This document shows, one piece after another, positions 41,489-50,537 of a stretch of 64,000 nucleotides of DNA (position 1 is the first letter of the stretch; the number at the start of each line of letters is the position of its first letter). This stretch comes from Collinsella aerofaciens (GTDB taxonomy: Bacteria; Actinomycetota; Coriobacteriia; Coriobacteriales; Coriobacteriaceae), in assembly GCA_008680965.1 (NCBI GenBank), contig NAKE01000001.1:2170001-2234000 (forward strand). The letters are read 5' to 3'. A program made the position numbers and the translations under genes. The notes below the pieces were generated by a model that saw nothing but the letters and a program-made list of their open reading frames with translations, was not told the origin of the DNA and did no database searches.

Positions 41489-41535
41489 GCTAGCCCTGCT
41501 AGCAACACTATATAGAGAAGCTAGCACATGGTCAA
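41489..41535 (-). promoter_or_regulatory. Promoter and GCTAGC operators of the toxin-antitoxin pair
   Basis: On the minus strand TTGACC (41535-41530) and TATAGT (41512-41507) are 17 bases apart. GCTAGC palindromes lie at 41489-41494, 41498-41503 and 41520-41525, one inside the spacer and two around the expected start point. Good binding sites for the antitoxin. Confidence 0.68.
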
Positions 41536-41536
41536 A

Positions 41537-41585
41537 CGCAAAAGGCCTGCGCCCAGACGACACAAATGCCGTCTGGGCGCAGGCC
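41537..41585 (-). terminator. Terminator of the metal ATPase operon
   Basis: A 16-bp perfect stem, GGCCTGCGCCCAGACG (41544-41559) with CGTCTGGGCGCAGGCC (41570-41585), followed on the minus strand by TTTTGCG. Confidence 0.85.
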
Positions 41586-41609
41586 AGATAACGTGGGCGA
41601 ACACGTCTG

Positions 41610-43685
41610 CTAACGCAGGTAGGCCTTCGCGTTGCTCAGGCTGTAGGCGATCGTTGAGCCGTTGTGCAGCAGTGACGACGTCTGCGGAGTGATCATGCCG
41701 GTAATACCCAATGCCAACAGCGCCGAGTTAGTGAGCATCACCTTAGAGTAGGAGCTCGTCAGACGATCAATGAGGCCCTGACTCATGCGGCGCAGGCGCA
41801 CGATTGCGGCCAGATCCGTATCGGTCAGGATGATATCGGCGACCTCCTTGGCGATGTCGCTTCCGCCACCCATGGCCAGGCCCACGTCGGCCAGGCCCAG
41901 CGCCGGTGAGTCGTTGACGCCGTCGCCCACCATGGCAACGTGGCGCCCCTCGCTCTTAATGCGCTCCACATACGCGTACTTGTCCTCGGGCAGCAGCTCG
42001 GCCTTAAACTCGTCGACACCCGCCTCGCGCGCGATGCGCTCGGCCGTGCGCTCGGAGTCACCCGTGAGCATGACCACGTGCTTGACGCCCAGCGCATGCA
42101 GGTCGGCAATGGCCTCGCGGACCCCGGCCTTGAGCGGATCTTCGATGCCGAGCACGCCGACGACCTTTCCATCGACCGCCAGATACAGCGGCGACAGGCC
42201 CTGCATCTGGGACTCAATGCGCTCCTTAATGTCGGAATCGAGCTGCGCGCTCTCGTCTTCAAACACAAAGTGTGCCGAGCCGATAATCGCGCGACGCCCC
42301 TCGATGGACGAAGCGATGCCGTGCGCCACGATGTACTCGACGGCGGCATGGCGCTCTCGGTGCTCGAGCCCGCGCTCGCGGGCGGCGTTGACCACGGCAC
42401 GCGCCACAGGATGCGGGAAATGCTCCTCCAGGCAGGCAGAAAGGCGCAGGACCTCGTCCTCGCTCCAGCCGTCGGTCGTCAGCACACAAGCCAGGCGCGG
42501 CTGCGCCTCGGTGAGCGTGCCAGTCTTATCAAACACAATGGTGTCGGCCTTGGCAAACGACTCAAAGTACTTCGCGCCCTTGACCATGACGCCCATCTTG
42601 GCGGCATCGCTCATGGCGGTCATGACGGCGACGGAACCCGTGAGCTTGAGTGCGCACGAGTAGTCGACCATCAGCGCCGCCGAGGTCTTGATAAGGCTGC
42701 GCGTGGTGAGCGCAACCAGGCCCGCGAGCAGGAAGTTCCACGGGACGATCTTGTTGGCGAGGTCCTCCATATGCGACTGGCCCTCGGATTTGAGCGAGTC
42801 GGCCGTCTGCACGAGCGAGACGATCGAGCGCAGTTTGGTCTGCGCTGTGTTGGCGCGCACGCGCACCAAGATGCTGCCGTCTTCCACGACGGTACCGGCG
42901 AACACGTCGTCGCCCACGCTGCGCTCAACGGCCAGCGGCTCGCCGGTCAGGGTCGCCTGGTTGACCATAGCGCTCCCCCGCTCGACGACACCGTCGATGC
43001 AAATGGACATGCCAGTGCGCACGGCGACCAGATCGCCGGGCTCGAGCTCGGTCGCAGCAACGCTTACCTCGGTGTCGCCGACAACCTTTTGCACCTTGTC
43101 GGGTACATCGAGCAGCGAGTTGATGAGCTCGTTTTCGCTCATGGCGCGGGTGTAGTCCTCGAGCAGCTCGCCCACGTTGAGCAGGAACATTGTCTGGCCC
43201 GCGGTGTCGACATCACGCTTGACGAACGAAATGCCGATGGCCGAAGCGTCGAGCACGGGAACGGTCAGGCGCGGCTGCGCCAGCTCATGAAGGGCAGCGC
43301 GCAAAAATGCCATGTAACCGGCCACGACAAACACCGCACGCAGAGGCGTCGGCAAGAACCAGCGGCGCGCGTAGTGGGCGCCGACGAGTGTCGCCAGGTC
43401 CATAACGAGTTTGTGCTTGCGCGGCTCAAGCTGCATCACATAGCCCGACTTGGCATCGGCGATAGCTTGAGCATCGAGTGCGCCCAAGGCGTCGAGCACG
43501 CTCGCGCGACGTGGCTCGTCGTATTCGAGCGCCATCTGGCCAATACGGCCATATACGCGCACCTTGTGCACGCCGTCGATATCGCCGCTGAGCTTAAGAA
43601 GTGCATCGAGATCGCTCTCTGGCACAGGACCCGCCAATTGAAGACGGGTCCTGCCGGGGATCTCGCTAATAATCGAGAATCTCAT
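41610..43685 (-). CDS. P1B-type metal-transporting ATPase
   Basis: 691 residues. Pumps a metal ion across the cytoplasmic membrane using ATP. The N-terminal 70 residues form an HMA_2-like domain without CxxC. The actuator loop has TLTGEP, the phosphorylation site is VFDKTGTLTE, the ATP-binding HP motif is EEHFPHPVARAV and the hinge is VAMVGDGVNDSPAL. The metal-binding membrane motif reads DYSCALKL in place of CPC, so the ion is not predictable from the standard classes. Co-directional with the small gene upstream. Confidence 0.9.
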   Translation of the reverse strand: MRFSIISEIPGRTRLQLAGPVPESDLDALLKLSGDIDGVHKVRVYGRIGQMALEYDEPRRASVLDALGALDAQAIADAKSGYVMQLEPRKHKLVMDLATLVGAHYARRWFLPTPLRAVFVVAGYMAFLRAALHELAQPRLTVPVLDASAIGISFVKRDVDTAGQTMFLLNVGELLEDYTRAMSENELINSLLDVPDKVQKVVGDTEVSVAATELEPGDLVAVRTGMSICIDGVVERGSAMVNQATLTGEPLAVERSVGDDVFAGTVVEDGSILVRVRANTAQTKLRSIVSLVQTADSLKSEGQSHMEDLANKIVPWNFLLAGLVALTTRSLIKTSAALMVDYSCALKLTGSVAVMTAMSDAAKMGVMVKGAKYFESFAKADTIVFDKTGTLTEAQPRLACVLTTDGWSEDEVLRLSACLEEHFPHPVARAVVNAARERGLEHRERHAAVEYIVAHGIASSIEGRRAIIGSAHFVFEDESAQLDSDIKERIESQMQGLSPLYLAVDGKVVGVLGIEDPLKAGVREAIADLHALGVKHVVMLTGDSERTAERIAREAGVDEFKAELLPEDKYAYVERIKSEGRHVAMVGDGVNDSPALGLADVGLAMGGGSDIAKEVADIILTDTDLAAIVRLRRMSQGLIDRLTSSYSKVMLTNSALLALGITGMITPQTSSLLHNGSTIAYSLSNAKAYLR

Positions 43686-43703
43686 AGTTTGTGCCTGGGA
43701 GCG

Positions 43704-43949
43704 TTACTCGGCTGCCTCGTCAGCAGCGGCCTCGCTCTGGGTGATGTAAGCAGCCTCGGCAACCATGTCGTCGACATTAGCCTTGGCCTGCTCGACCATG
43801 TCCTGGTAGCCGTTCTTGATGCGCATGCCGCACGCGATACCCTGCACGCAGGCATTCTTTACCGGAGCGCTGGTAAGCAGCTTGATGCCGGCCGTGCCAA
43901 GCAGAAAACCGCCACCGACAAGCAGGGTATTGAACGTCGACTTCTTCAT
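43704..43949 (-). CDS. DUF6110-like small membrane-associated protein
   Basis: 81 residues from ATG 43949 (GGGAG upstream). Hydrophobic N-terminus (TFNTLLVGGGFLLGTAGIKLL), then an amphipathic helix. Such proteins occur next to HMA_2-type ATPases in gut anaerobes; a partner or chaperone role is inferred. It lies 18 bases upstream of the ATPase. Confidence 0.7.
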   Translation of the reverse strand: MKKSTFNTLLVGGGFLLGTAGIKLLTSAPVKNACVQGIACGMRIKNGYQDMVEQAKANVDDMVAEAAYITQSEAAADEAAE

Positions 43950-44120
43950 GTTGCTTCTCCCTTTTGCCGCATTGGACGCGGCATGGTGCTTCAGCACCCG
44001 AGTAAACAAGTTTGCTCGAGCACGCTTTTGAAATATCTCAATTATATCTAACTATATAGGTCAGCCATGGCTAACCTTTTGAAAATTAACGATGCGGAGT
44101 AACCGATTGTCAATGTGAGA

Positions 44121-44137
44121 AAGGGACTGTCCCTTTG
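44121..44137. repeat. Intergenic palindrome AAAGGGACTGTCCCTTT
   Basis: Near-perfect palindrome that recurs as AAAGGGACAGTCCCTTT at 50418-50433. It lies between the divergent ends of the ATPase-side gene and the ABC operon. Possibly a REP-type repeat or a weak terminator of the ABC operon. Confidence 0.6.
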
Positions 44138-44144
44138 CCCCTTC

Positions 44145-45902
44145 TTACAACTGCCAGGTAGCTGCTTCCTTTTGCAGCGCCACCATGCGGGCGAATTCTC
44201 CACCTGCCGCCTTGAGCTGCGCCGGAGTGCCCTGCTCGGCAACCACACCATCCTTGAGTACAACGATTTTGTCGGCATTTTCCACCGTACGCATACGGTG
44301 GGCGATCACGATAACCGTCTTGCCTGCGAGCAGGCGGGAAAGCGCCTGCTGCACCACGGTCTCGTTCTCCACATCCAAGCTCGCCGTCGCCTCATCCAAC
44401 AGCACGATAGGCGCGTCTTTGAGCAGCGCGCGGGCGATGGAAATGCGCTGGCGCTCTCCGCCGGACAGCCTGGAGCCGTTCTCGCCGATCATGGTGTCAT
44501 AGCCCTGCGGCATGCGGCTCACAAACTCGTCGCAGTTGGCGGCACGCGCGGCAGCAAGCACTTCCTCATCGGTGGCATCGCGACGACCAAGACGGATGTT
44601 TCCCATCACCGTGTCGTCAAAGAGCAGAACGTCTTGGAACACAATGGCGTAGTCGCGCAGCAGCACCTCGGGATCGACGCTCGCAACATCCACGCCGCCC
44701 ACGGTGACCGTGCCTTCGGTGGCGTCCCAAAAGCGCGCGGCCAGGCGGCTCACCGTGGACTTACCGGAGCCCGAAGGACCGACCAGTGCCGTGACCTCGC
44801 CTTCCTTGGCGGTAAAGCTCACATCGGTAAGAACTTTCTCGCCGGCGCGGCCGTCCTCGCCCGCACCATAGCCAAATGCCACGTGATCGAACACCACATC
44901 GTGGCCTACGGGCTCAAACTGCTCGCTGCCCCGCGCCACGGGCTCTTCCATGATGGAACGCATGCGCTTGGCCGACGACTCGGCGGCAAACAGCTCGGAC
45001 ATCAGCATCAGCGCCTGATCAAAGGGCGCATAGATGCGGCTCACCATAAGCAGGAAGGCAAACATCATCAAAAAGTCGGCCTGGCCGGAGGCGACCATCG
45101 CAGCGCCCGTGACCAACGTGGTGGCAATCCCCAGGCGCAGGATGGCAAAGGCGGAGTTGACCAAAAGCCCATTGGCGAGCTCGCCCTTGGTGGTTTCGCG
45201 CTCCTCGGCATCGATCACGGCGTTGAGCCCCTCAAGATAATGAGCCTCCTGGTTGGTGGCACGGATCTCGCGCACGCAGTCGAGCGCCTCCTGGATCGCC
45301 TCGGTAACCTTGACCTTCTCGGCACGCACATGGTCGAACACCGGGGTCATGGGGCCGCGTGTCAGATACAGCACGGCAAAGGCCACGGGCACGCTCCAAA
45401 ACGCCGCGATCGCCAGCTGCCAGCAAAAGAACAGCGACGCCACGAACACAATGGCGCTTGCGATGATGGCACCCCAAAGCTCTCCCAGCACGTGGCTGTA
45501 GGCGTGCTCCATGGCCTGGACGTCGCCCATGATGGTCTCGGTTAAATCGGCCAGATCACGACGGCCAAAAAACGACAGCGGCAGCTTGCGCAAGCGCTCG
45601 GCAATCTCCATACGCTGCTTGCCGCACTCCTCGTAAAAGATGCAGTAGGTGTAGTAATACTGCTGCCAGTTAGAGGCAAAGAGCAACACGAAAAAGACCA
45701 GGAGGCCGCCCACAATCGGCAGGGCATCCGGCAGGTCGGCACCGGTGGCGAGATGTTCGACAAAACCGGCCATGACCAGGAACAATAAGCCCATGCCGGC
45801 CATGGTAATGAGATTGGTGAGCGCGGTCCAGAAAATGCCGCGTTTTACGCCGGCGACACCTTTATCGGATAGGAAATACTTCTTTTGGAATGAGGCGAAC
45901 AT
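44145..45902 (-). CDS. ABC transporter, fused permease and ATPase (second half of a heterodimer)
   Basis: 585 residues: six-helix membrane domain (1-320), then the nucleotide-binding domain with Walker A GPSGSGKST, signature LSGGERQR and Walker B PIVLLDEATAS. Together with the upstream gene it resembles IrtAB/YbtPQ-type pairs that handle siderophores, though multidrug export cannot be excluded. ATG 45902 follows the upstream stop directly. Confidence 0.85.
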   Translation of the reverse strand: MFASFQKKYFLSDKGVAGVKRGIFWTALTNLITMAGMGLLFLVMAGFVEHLATGADLPDALPIVGGLLVFFVLLFASNWQQYYYTYCIFYEECGKQRMEIAERLRKLPLSFFGRRDLADLTETIMGDVQAMEHAYSHVLGELWGAIIASAIVFVASLFFCWQLAIAAFWSVPVAFAVLYLTRGPMTPVFDHVRAEKVKVTEAIQEALDCVREIRATNQEAHYLEGLNAVIDAEERETTKGELANGLLVNSAFAILRLGIATTLVTGAAMVASGQADFLMMFAFLLMVSRIYAPFDQALMLMSELFAAESSAKRMRSIMEEPVARGSEQFEPVGHDVVFDHVAFGYGAGEDGRAGEKVLTDVSFTAKEGEVTALVGPSGSGKSTVSRLAARFWDATEGTVTVGGVDVASVDPEVLLRDYAIVFQDVLLFDDTVMGNIRLGRRDATDEEVLAAARAANCDEFVSRMPQGYDTMIGENGSRLSGGERQRISIARALLKDAPIVLLDEATASLDVENETVVQQALSRLLAGKTVIVIAHRMRTVENADKIVVLKDGVVAEQGTPAQLKAAGGEFARMVALQKEAATWQL

Positions 45903-47729
45903 TTAGGCCTCGCCTCCCTTCGTGACGGCGGCATCCGCGGTCGCTGCAGTGATTTTCCAGCTCGCAGCCTGTTCGTATTCGGCCCACATCTTGGCATACA
46001 GACCCTCTTGGGACAGCAACTCGGCATGGGTGCCGGCCTCCTGCACGCTACCTTGATTGAGCACCACGATCTTGTCGGCCCCCACCACGGTCGAAAGCCG
46101 GTGCGCGATCATAATGACCGTGCGACCCGCCGCCAGCTTGCTAAAGGCGCGCTGGATGAGCGCCTCGTTCTCGGGATCCGCAAACGCCGTGGCCTCATCG
46201 AGCACCACGATAGGCGCGTCTTTAAGGATCGCGCGGGCAAGTGCCACGCGCTGGACCTCGCCGCCCGAAAGATATGCTCCGCCGGCACCGAGCATGGTAT
46301 TGATGCCCTGTGGAAGCTTGGCCACAATGTCGTCGCACTGAGCTGCGGAGAGGGCCGCACGCACTTCGTCGTCAGTGGCCGTAGGCTTGGAGGCGCGCAC
46401 GTTATCGGCAAGTGTTTGCCGGAACAGCTGGTTGGTCTGGAACACGAAGGCGACCTGGTCCATAAGCTTGTGCGGATCCATATCGCGAACGTCCACACCA
46501 CCTACGAGCACACGGCCTGCGGAAACATCCCAAAAACGAGGAATCAGGCTTGCGCAGGTTGACTTGCCGCCGCCCGAAGGACCCACAAGCGCAAGGGCAC
46601 TACCAGCGGGAACGCTGAAACTTACATGGCTAACGGCAGGTGCTTCGGCACCCTCGTACGTAAAGCTCACGTCCTCAAATCGCACGTCGCCGCCGGCAGG
46701 GTGCTTGGGCTGCGCGGGCACGGAGAGCTGCTTGGAATCCATGACGCTTCGAATGCGAGCCAGCGAATCGGCACTCATCTGAGAGGCCTCGCCCACAAAC
46801 ATGAGCTTGGTCATGGCCGTCGGTACCACGGCCGAAAATATCGCGTAAAACGTGAAGTTGGCCATAAAATGCGCGAAGTCCGTCTCGCCCGGCGCCAACA
46901 GCAACGCCACGGGCAACAGGAATGTCACAAGACCATTGAGCGCGGTAAGGTTGAGTACCTGCGGGCCTCGGCAAAACGTGCCCGCATAGCTTTGTGCCAT
47001 GTCGGCGTATTCGGCGATCGCGTCGTGGAACGCCTTAAAGGAATAGACCGTCTGCTGAAACACCTTGACCACGGGAATGCCGCGTACGTATTCGGTACCG
47101 GTCTTGTTCATCTTGACCAGCGCGCCCATGTAGGCCTTCATGAACTCGGCGCCCTTGCCGCTCATCATGGTGGCCATGGCGCCAAGCGAAACGGCGACCG
47201 AGATAAGGCATGCCGCGCCCAAGCGCCAATCGAGGGCGAAAAGCAGCACGAGCAGACCTGCGACCATGGCGGTGGCGCCGGCGATATCGGGTAGCATGTG
47301 CGCGAGCAGGGTCTCGGTGGAGGCGGCGCATCCGTCTACGATACGGCGCAGCTCACCGGTGGCGTGTGTGTCAAAGTAGCCAAGCGGCAGCTTAAGCAGG
47401 TGCTCGCTCGTAGTCTTGCGAATATTGGACGCGCAGCGAAACGCAGACAGGTGCGTGCACATGAGCCCCACGAAATAGACCACGATGCTTGCCAGCGCAA
47501 ACCCCACGGCCCACCAGCCATACGTCGCGATGCCGCAGGCTTCGCTCCAGTTAGGTGCCACGGCGATCAGATCGCGCGCGACAAGCCAAATGCACACGAA
47601 CGGGCCAAAGCTCAGCAGCTGCGAGAGCGCCGAGAGAGCCATGCCCAAATACGTTAGGAATTTGCGGTCGCCGGCATATGCAAGCAGCTCGCCGATACCG
47701 CCGCCTTCCCTTTTTGACCCCTTTGCCAT
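45903..47729 (-). CDS. ABC transporter, fused permease and ATPase (first half)
   Basis: 608 residues from ATG 47729, chosen because GAAAGGAA precedes it; an upstream in-frame ATG lacks this. Membrane domain to about residue 330, then Walker A GPSGGGKST, signature LSGGEVQR and Walker B PIVVLDEATAF. Abuts the second gene without a gap, so both form one transporter. The divergent AraC-type gene is the likely regulator. Confidence 0.86.
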   Translation of the reverse strand: MAKGSKREGGGIGELLAYAGDRKFLTYLGMALSALSQLLSFGPFVCIWLVARDLIAVAPNWSEACGIATYGWWAVGFALASIVVYFVGLMCTHLSAFRCASNIRKTTSEHLLKLPLGYFDTHATGELRRIVDGCAASTETLLAHMLPDIAGATAMVAGLLVLLFALDWRLGAACLISVAVSLGAMATMMSGKGAEFMKAYMGALVKMNKTGTEYVRGIPVVKVFQQTVYSFKAFHDAIAEYADMAQSYAGTFCRGPQVLNLTALNGLVTFLLPVALLLAPGETDFAHFMANFTFYAIFSAVVPTAMTKLMFVGEASQMSADSLARIRSVMDSKQLSVPAQPKHPAGGDVRFEDVSFTYEGAEAPAVSHVSFSVPAGSALALVGPSGGGKSTCASLIPRFWDVSAGRVLVGGVDVRDMDPHKLMDQVAFVFQTNQLFRQTLADNVRASKPTATDDEVRAALSAAQCDDIVAKLPQGINTMLGAGGAYLSGGEVQRVALARAILKDAPIVVLDEATAFADPENEALIQRAFSKLAAGRTVIMIAHRLSTVVGADKIVVLNQGSVQEAGTHAELLSQEGLYAKMWAEYEQAASWKITAATADAAVTKGGEA

Positions 47730-47828
47730 GAGATTCCTTTCTAACGGCTTGAGAGTTAACCGTAATGATCTTATCATTGATGTGTTAGCCATGGCTCACA
47801 ATCGAGCCAGGCGTGGACGTTTTCGCAA

Positions 47829-48848
47829 ATGAAGGGGACGCTTTTGAAAATGCATCGGGCCGCGACCGACATAACCGAGCTCTACGCACCGCAATTTGAG
47901 CAGTTTGGCCTGGAGCTTACCGGCAAGGGCGCTGTCTTTACCGGCGAGGTGGCAAACGATCGGGCGCACGGGCGCGCATGGATCATGCCCCTCTCCCCCA
48001 CCTGCATCGTCATGGAGCATTTCATCACCCCGACGCACGATATGTACCTGGCCGAATACACACCCGAGCCATACGCCTGCGTGAGCGAAGTCAGCGCGCC
48101 CACACTTACATGCATGCCCGAGGCTGGCATAACGCCCGCGAACCTCAAACCATTGCATGGACTGTGGCCAAACAATGCCGTTTGCAGCTTTATCCAAGAT
48201 AGCTGTGGCGAGGAATTAAGCCCGCTGTTTGCGGGGGAGCTCTATCACTCATGCTCGGTGCTCTTTTTGCCTGGATATTTTGACGAACTGGAGCACCGCT
48301 ATCCCACCGAGTTCGCGGGAATCTTTGAGGCGTTTGCCGAGCCATGGCACGAGGAAGCGACGTCTGCCATCTGCCACGCGCTGCGCCGGATTAACGAGGA
48401 CCGCGCCCGCACCGTAGGCGGACACGTCTATATGCAAGGCATCGTGGAGACCATGGTCGCGGAGCTCGCCTGTTCGCGCGCGGCCCACAAGCAGGCGCGG
48501 CAGGCGGCAGACACACGCGTCAGCATAACCATTGCCGAAGAAGCAACGGCAATGATTGAGCGCGCGCTCGACAAAGGCAGACGTGTGGGTATCAACGAGG
48601 TGGCCGAGAGGCTCTACACAAGCCGCTCCAAACTATGCGCCGCCTTTAAGACCCAAACTGGCGAGTCCCTGGGCGCCTACATTCGCAGACGCCGCATGGA
48701 GCGAGCACAGGACCTTTTGGCCGATAGCTCGCTTACGATAGCGCAGGTGGCAGAGCGGCTCGACTACCCTCAGCAGGCCGCCTTCGCCCAAGCCTTCAAA
48801 CAATACACCGGCATGACACCCACGGCTTGGCGAAGCAAGCATCGCTAA
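47829..48848 (+). CDS. AraC family transcriptional regulator
   Basis: 339 residues from ATG 47829 (ATG 47850 is also possible). The C-terminal 100 residues hold two helix-turn-helix units: VGINEVAERLYTSRSKLCAAF and LTIAQVAERLDYPQQAAFAQAFKQYTG. The N-terminal part is unassigned and would sense the ligand. Divergent from the ABC pair by about 100 bases, an arrangement like ybtA with ybtPQ. Confidence 0.88.
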   Translation: MKGTLLKMHRAATDITELYAPQFEQFGLELTGKGAVFTGEVANDRAHGRAWIMPLSPTCIVMEHFITPTHDMYLAEYTPEPYACVSEVSAPTLTCMPEAGITPANLKPLHGLWPNNAVCSFIQDSCGEELSPLFAGELYHSCSVLFLPGYFDELEHRYPTEFAGIFEAFAEPWHEEATSAICHALRRINEDRARTVGGHVYMQGIVETMVAELACSRAAHKQARQAADTRVSITIAEEATAMIERALDKGRRVGINEVAERLYTSRSKLCAAFKTQTGESLGAYIRRRRMERAQDLLADSSLTIAQVAERLDYPQQAAFAQAFKQYTGMTPTAWRSKHR

Positions 48849-48912
48849 GGCCCAAGCTCCCTGGCCGTAACGGAGCGATAAATTAGCCGCCGCCCGTCAG
48901 CTCACCCAGGAT

Positions 48913-50277
48913 CTAAACGTCAAGATGCGCACAATCAAGCGCCTTTTTGATAAGAGGGACAGATCGATCAGCCAAATACAACGGAATGTTGAGCACCCCG
49001 TCGTCGAGCTTTAGGTTCTTAAGTGAGTAGCGGACCCTCAATGGAGTCGTCTCCGCATGCTTGTCGGCATAGTACTTAAGGCTCTTGGAATGAACGACCT
49101 CTCCCGATTTGACCTCGACGGGAACGATTTCGTTTCCGACTTGAATCAAAAAATCGACTTCGTGCTTCGGCTTCTCGTTTGTCCAATAACGCGGAGCAGC
49201 ATCTAACTGTGAAAGTAATGCCTGAAGCACATAGTTCTCGGCGAACGAACCTTTGAACTCCGAAAATATCGCATCCGAGATGGCAAAAGCGGACGCATCC
49301 AGCCTTGCCATGCGGCGCAGCAAGCCGACATCAAGACAGTAGACTTTAAATGCCTTGAGGTCATCGTACGCAGAGAGCGGCACACCACCGGCAGCATTAA
49401 GGCGAACCGCCGTGATCAGCCCAGCATCGGCAAGCCATTCCAGAGCATCCTCGTATTCTCGAGCACGAGCCCCCTCGCGCACCGCACCCCAAACGAACTT
49501 TTTGTTCTCGCGCGCCAACTGAGCTGGAATCGAGTTCCATATTTGCGAAAGCTTGGCGAACTGCGCACGGCCACCATGCTTGGCAAAATCGCGCTCGTAG
49601 GAATCCAAGAGATCAGACAACACCTTATCGACCTGAACGATATCGCCCGTCTCCACCCACCGGCCAAGAGCCTCTGGCATGCCGCCGCATGCAAAATAAC
49701 GACGAAGATGCTCGACGAGACGAACATGGAAGAAATCGGGCACTGTCTCGATCTGATCCAGGCCGCCAAGGTATTCGTCGTAGTTTGCAGCGCCCTCGGC
49801 TTTCAGAAACTCGGAAAAGCTCATGGGGCGCATCTCCATGAACTCGACCTTTCCCACCGGAAAAGCGCTGGTCTCACGGGACAAGCGAACGCCCAACAAA
49901 GACCCTGCGCATGCGACGTGATACTCGGGGGCCTCGTCACAGAAGTATTTAAGGGCACCGACTGCAGAAGGACAATCCTGGATCTCATCAATAATAAGCA
50001 GCGTTTCGCCGGGATCGATAGGCTGTCCAAGTGCCAGGGAAAGATTTGAGATGATCCGTCGAGGATCGCGCGTACCTTCGAAAAACTGAGCGTACTCGCT
50101 CTGTACCCCAGGTGACGGCTCCTCGAGCGTCAGATACACAAAATTGAGGTACGAGGTTCGGCCGAACTCCTTAAGCGCCCACGTCTTTCCAACCTGACGC
50201 GCCCCCTTAAGGATAAGCGGCTTACGATATTCTGACACTTTCCAAGCGTTAAGCTTGGCAATGATATCTCGCTGCAT
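48913..50277 (-). CDS. ATPase of the AAA_14/DUF4143 family
   Basis: 454 residues. Walker A ILKGARQVGKTW near residue 23, Walker B LLIIDEIQDCP near 95, sensor CAGSLLGV near 130, and a C-terminal DUF4143 part with ERDFAKHGGRAQFAKL and the nuclease-like HEVDFLIQVGNEIVPVEVKSG (D-x-E-x-K). Widespread in gut bacteria; role unclear, perhaps mobile or defence-linked. ATG 50277 has GGGAGG upstream. A long palindrome lies at the promoter. Confidence 0.88.
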   Translation of the reverse strand: MQRDIIAKLNAWKVSEYRKPLILKGARQVGKTWALKEFGRTSYLNFVYLTLEEPSPGVQSEYAQFFEGTRDPRRIISNLSLALGQPIDPGETLLIIDEIQDCPSAVGALKYFCDEAPEYHVACAGSLLGVRLSRETSAFPVGKVEFMEMRPMSFSEFLKAEGAANYDEYLGGLDQIETVPDFFHVRLVEHLRRYFACGGMPEALGRWVETGDIVQVDKVLSDLLDSYERDFAKHGGRAQFAKLSQIWNSIPAQLARENKKFVWGAVREGARAREYEDALEWLADAGLITAVRLNAAGGVPLSAYDDLKAFKVYCLDVGLLRRMARLDASAFAISDAIFSEFKGSFAENYVLQALLSQLDAAPRYWTNEKPKHEVDFLIQVGNEIVPVEVKSGEVVHSKSLKYYADKHAETTPLRVRYSLKNLKLDDGVLNIPLYLADRSVPLIKKALDCAHLDV

Positions 50278-50297
50278 GACCGAACCTCCCGCAAAGA

Positions 50298-50370
50298 AAC
50301 TTCCGTAAACGTGATATTTCCCACATTTTACCCTAGGTAAAACGTGACATTTATCACATTTACGGAAGTT
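50298..50370. promoter_or_regulatory. Long imperfect palindrome upstream of the DUF4143 ATPase
   Basis: Arms of about 35 bases mirror around CTA: AACTTCCGTAAACGTGATAT on the left and the corresponding TTATCACATTTACGGAAGTT on the right, with the core TTTTACC-CTA-GGTAAAA. Located directly before the gene, it may be an autoregulatory operator or a folded-back relic of a mobile element. Confidence 0.5.
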
Positions 50371-50411
50371 TTAAGCTCATTTCGCCACACTTTCATCATA
50401 TTTATTGCAAT

Positions 50412-50438
50412 GTGACAAAGGGACAGTCCCTTTGTCAC
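50412..50438. repeat. Palindrome GTGACAAAGGGAC-a-GTCCCTTTGTCAC
   Basis: A 13-bp perfect stem around one base, between two minus-strand genes. Same family as 44121-44137. No T-run on the minus strand beyond, so a terminator role for gatCAB is not certain, because it lies beyond gatB's end by about 100 bases. Confidence 0.6.
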
Positions 50439-50537
50439 CCGCACAAAAATGGGCGCGCCAACGGCGCGTCCATTCACTCTATTCCATTCAGCCCACCTGA
50501 CCCAAACGGCCGAGTCGTCACGGAACCGAGGGGCCGT

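Noticed and set aside
45850..45860. GGCGACAC copy inside the ABC transporter gene as another phage motif site
   Set aside because: It lies in host coding sequence without the second box; chance match.
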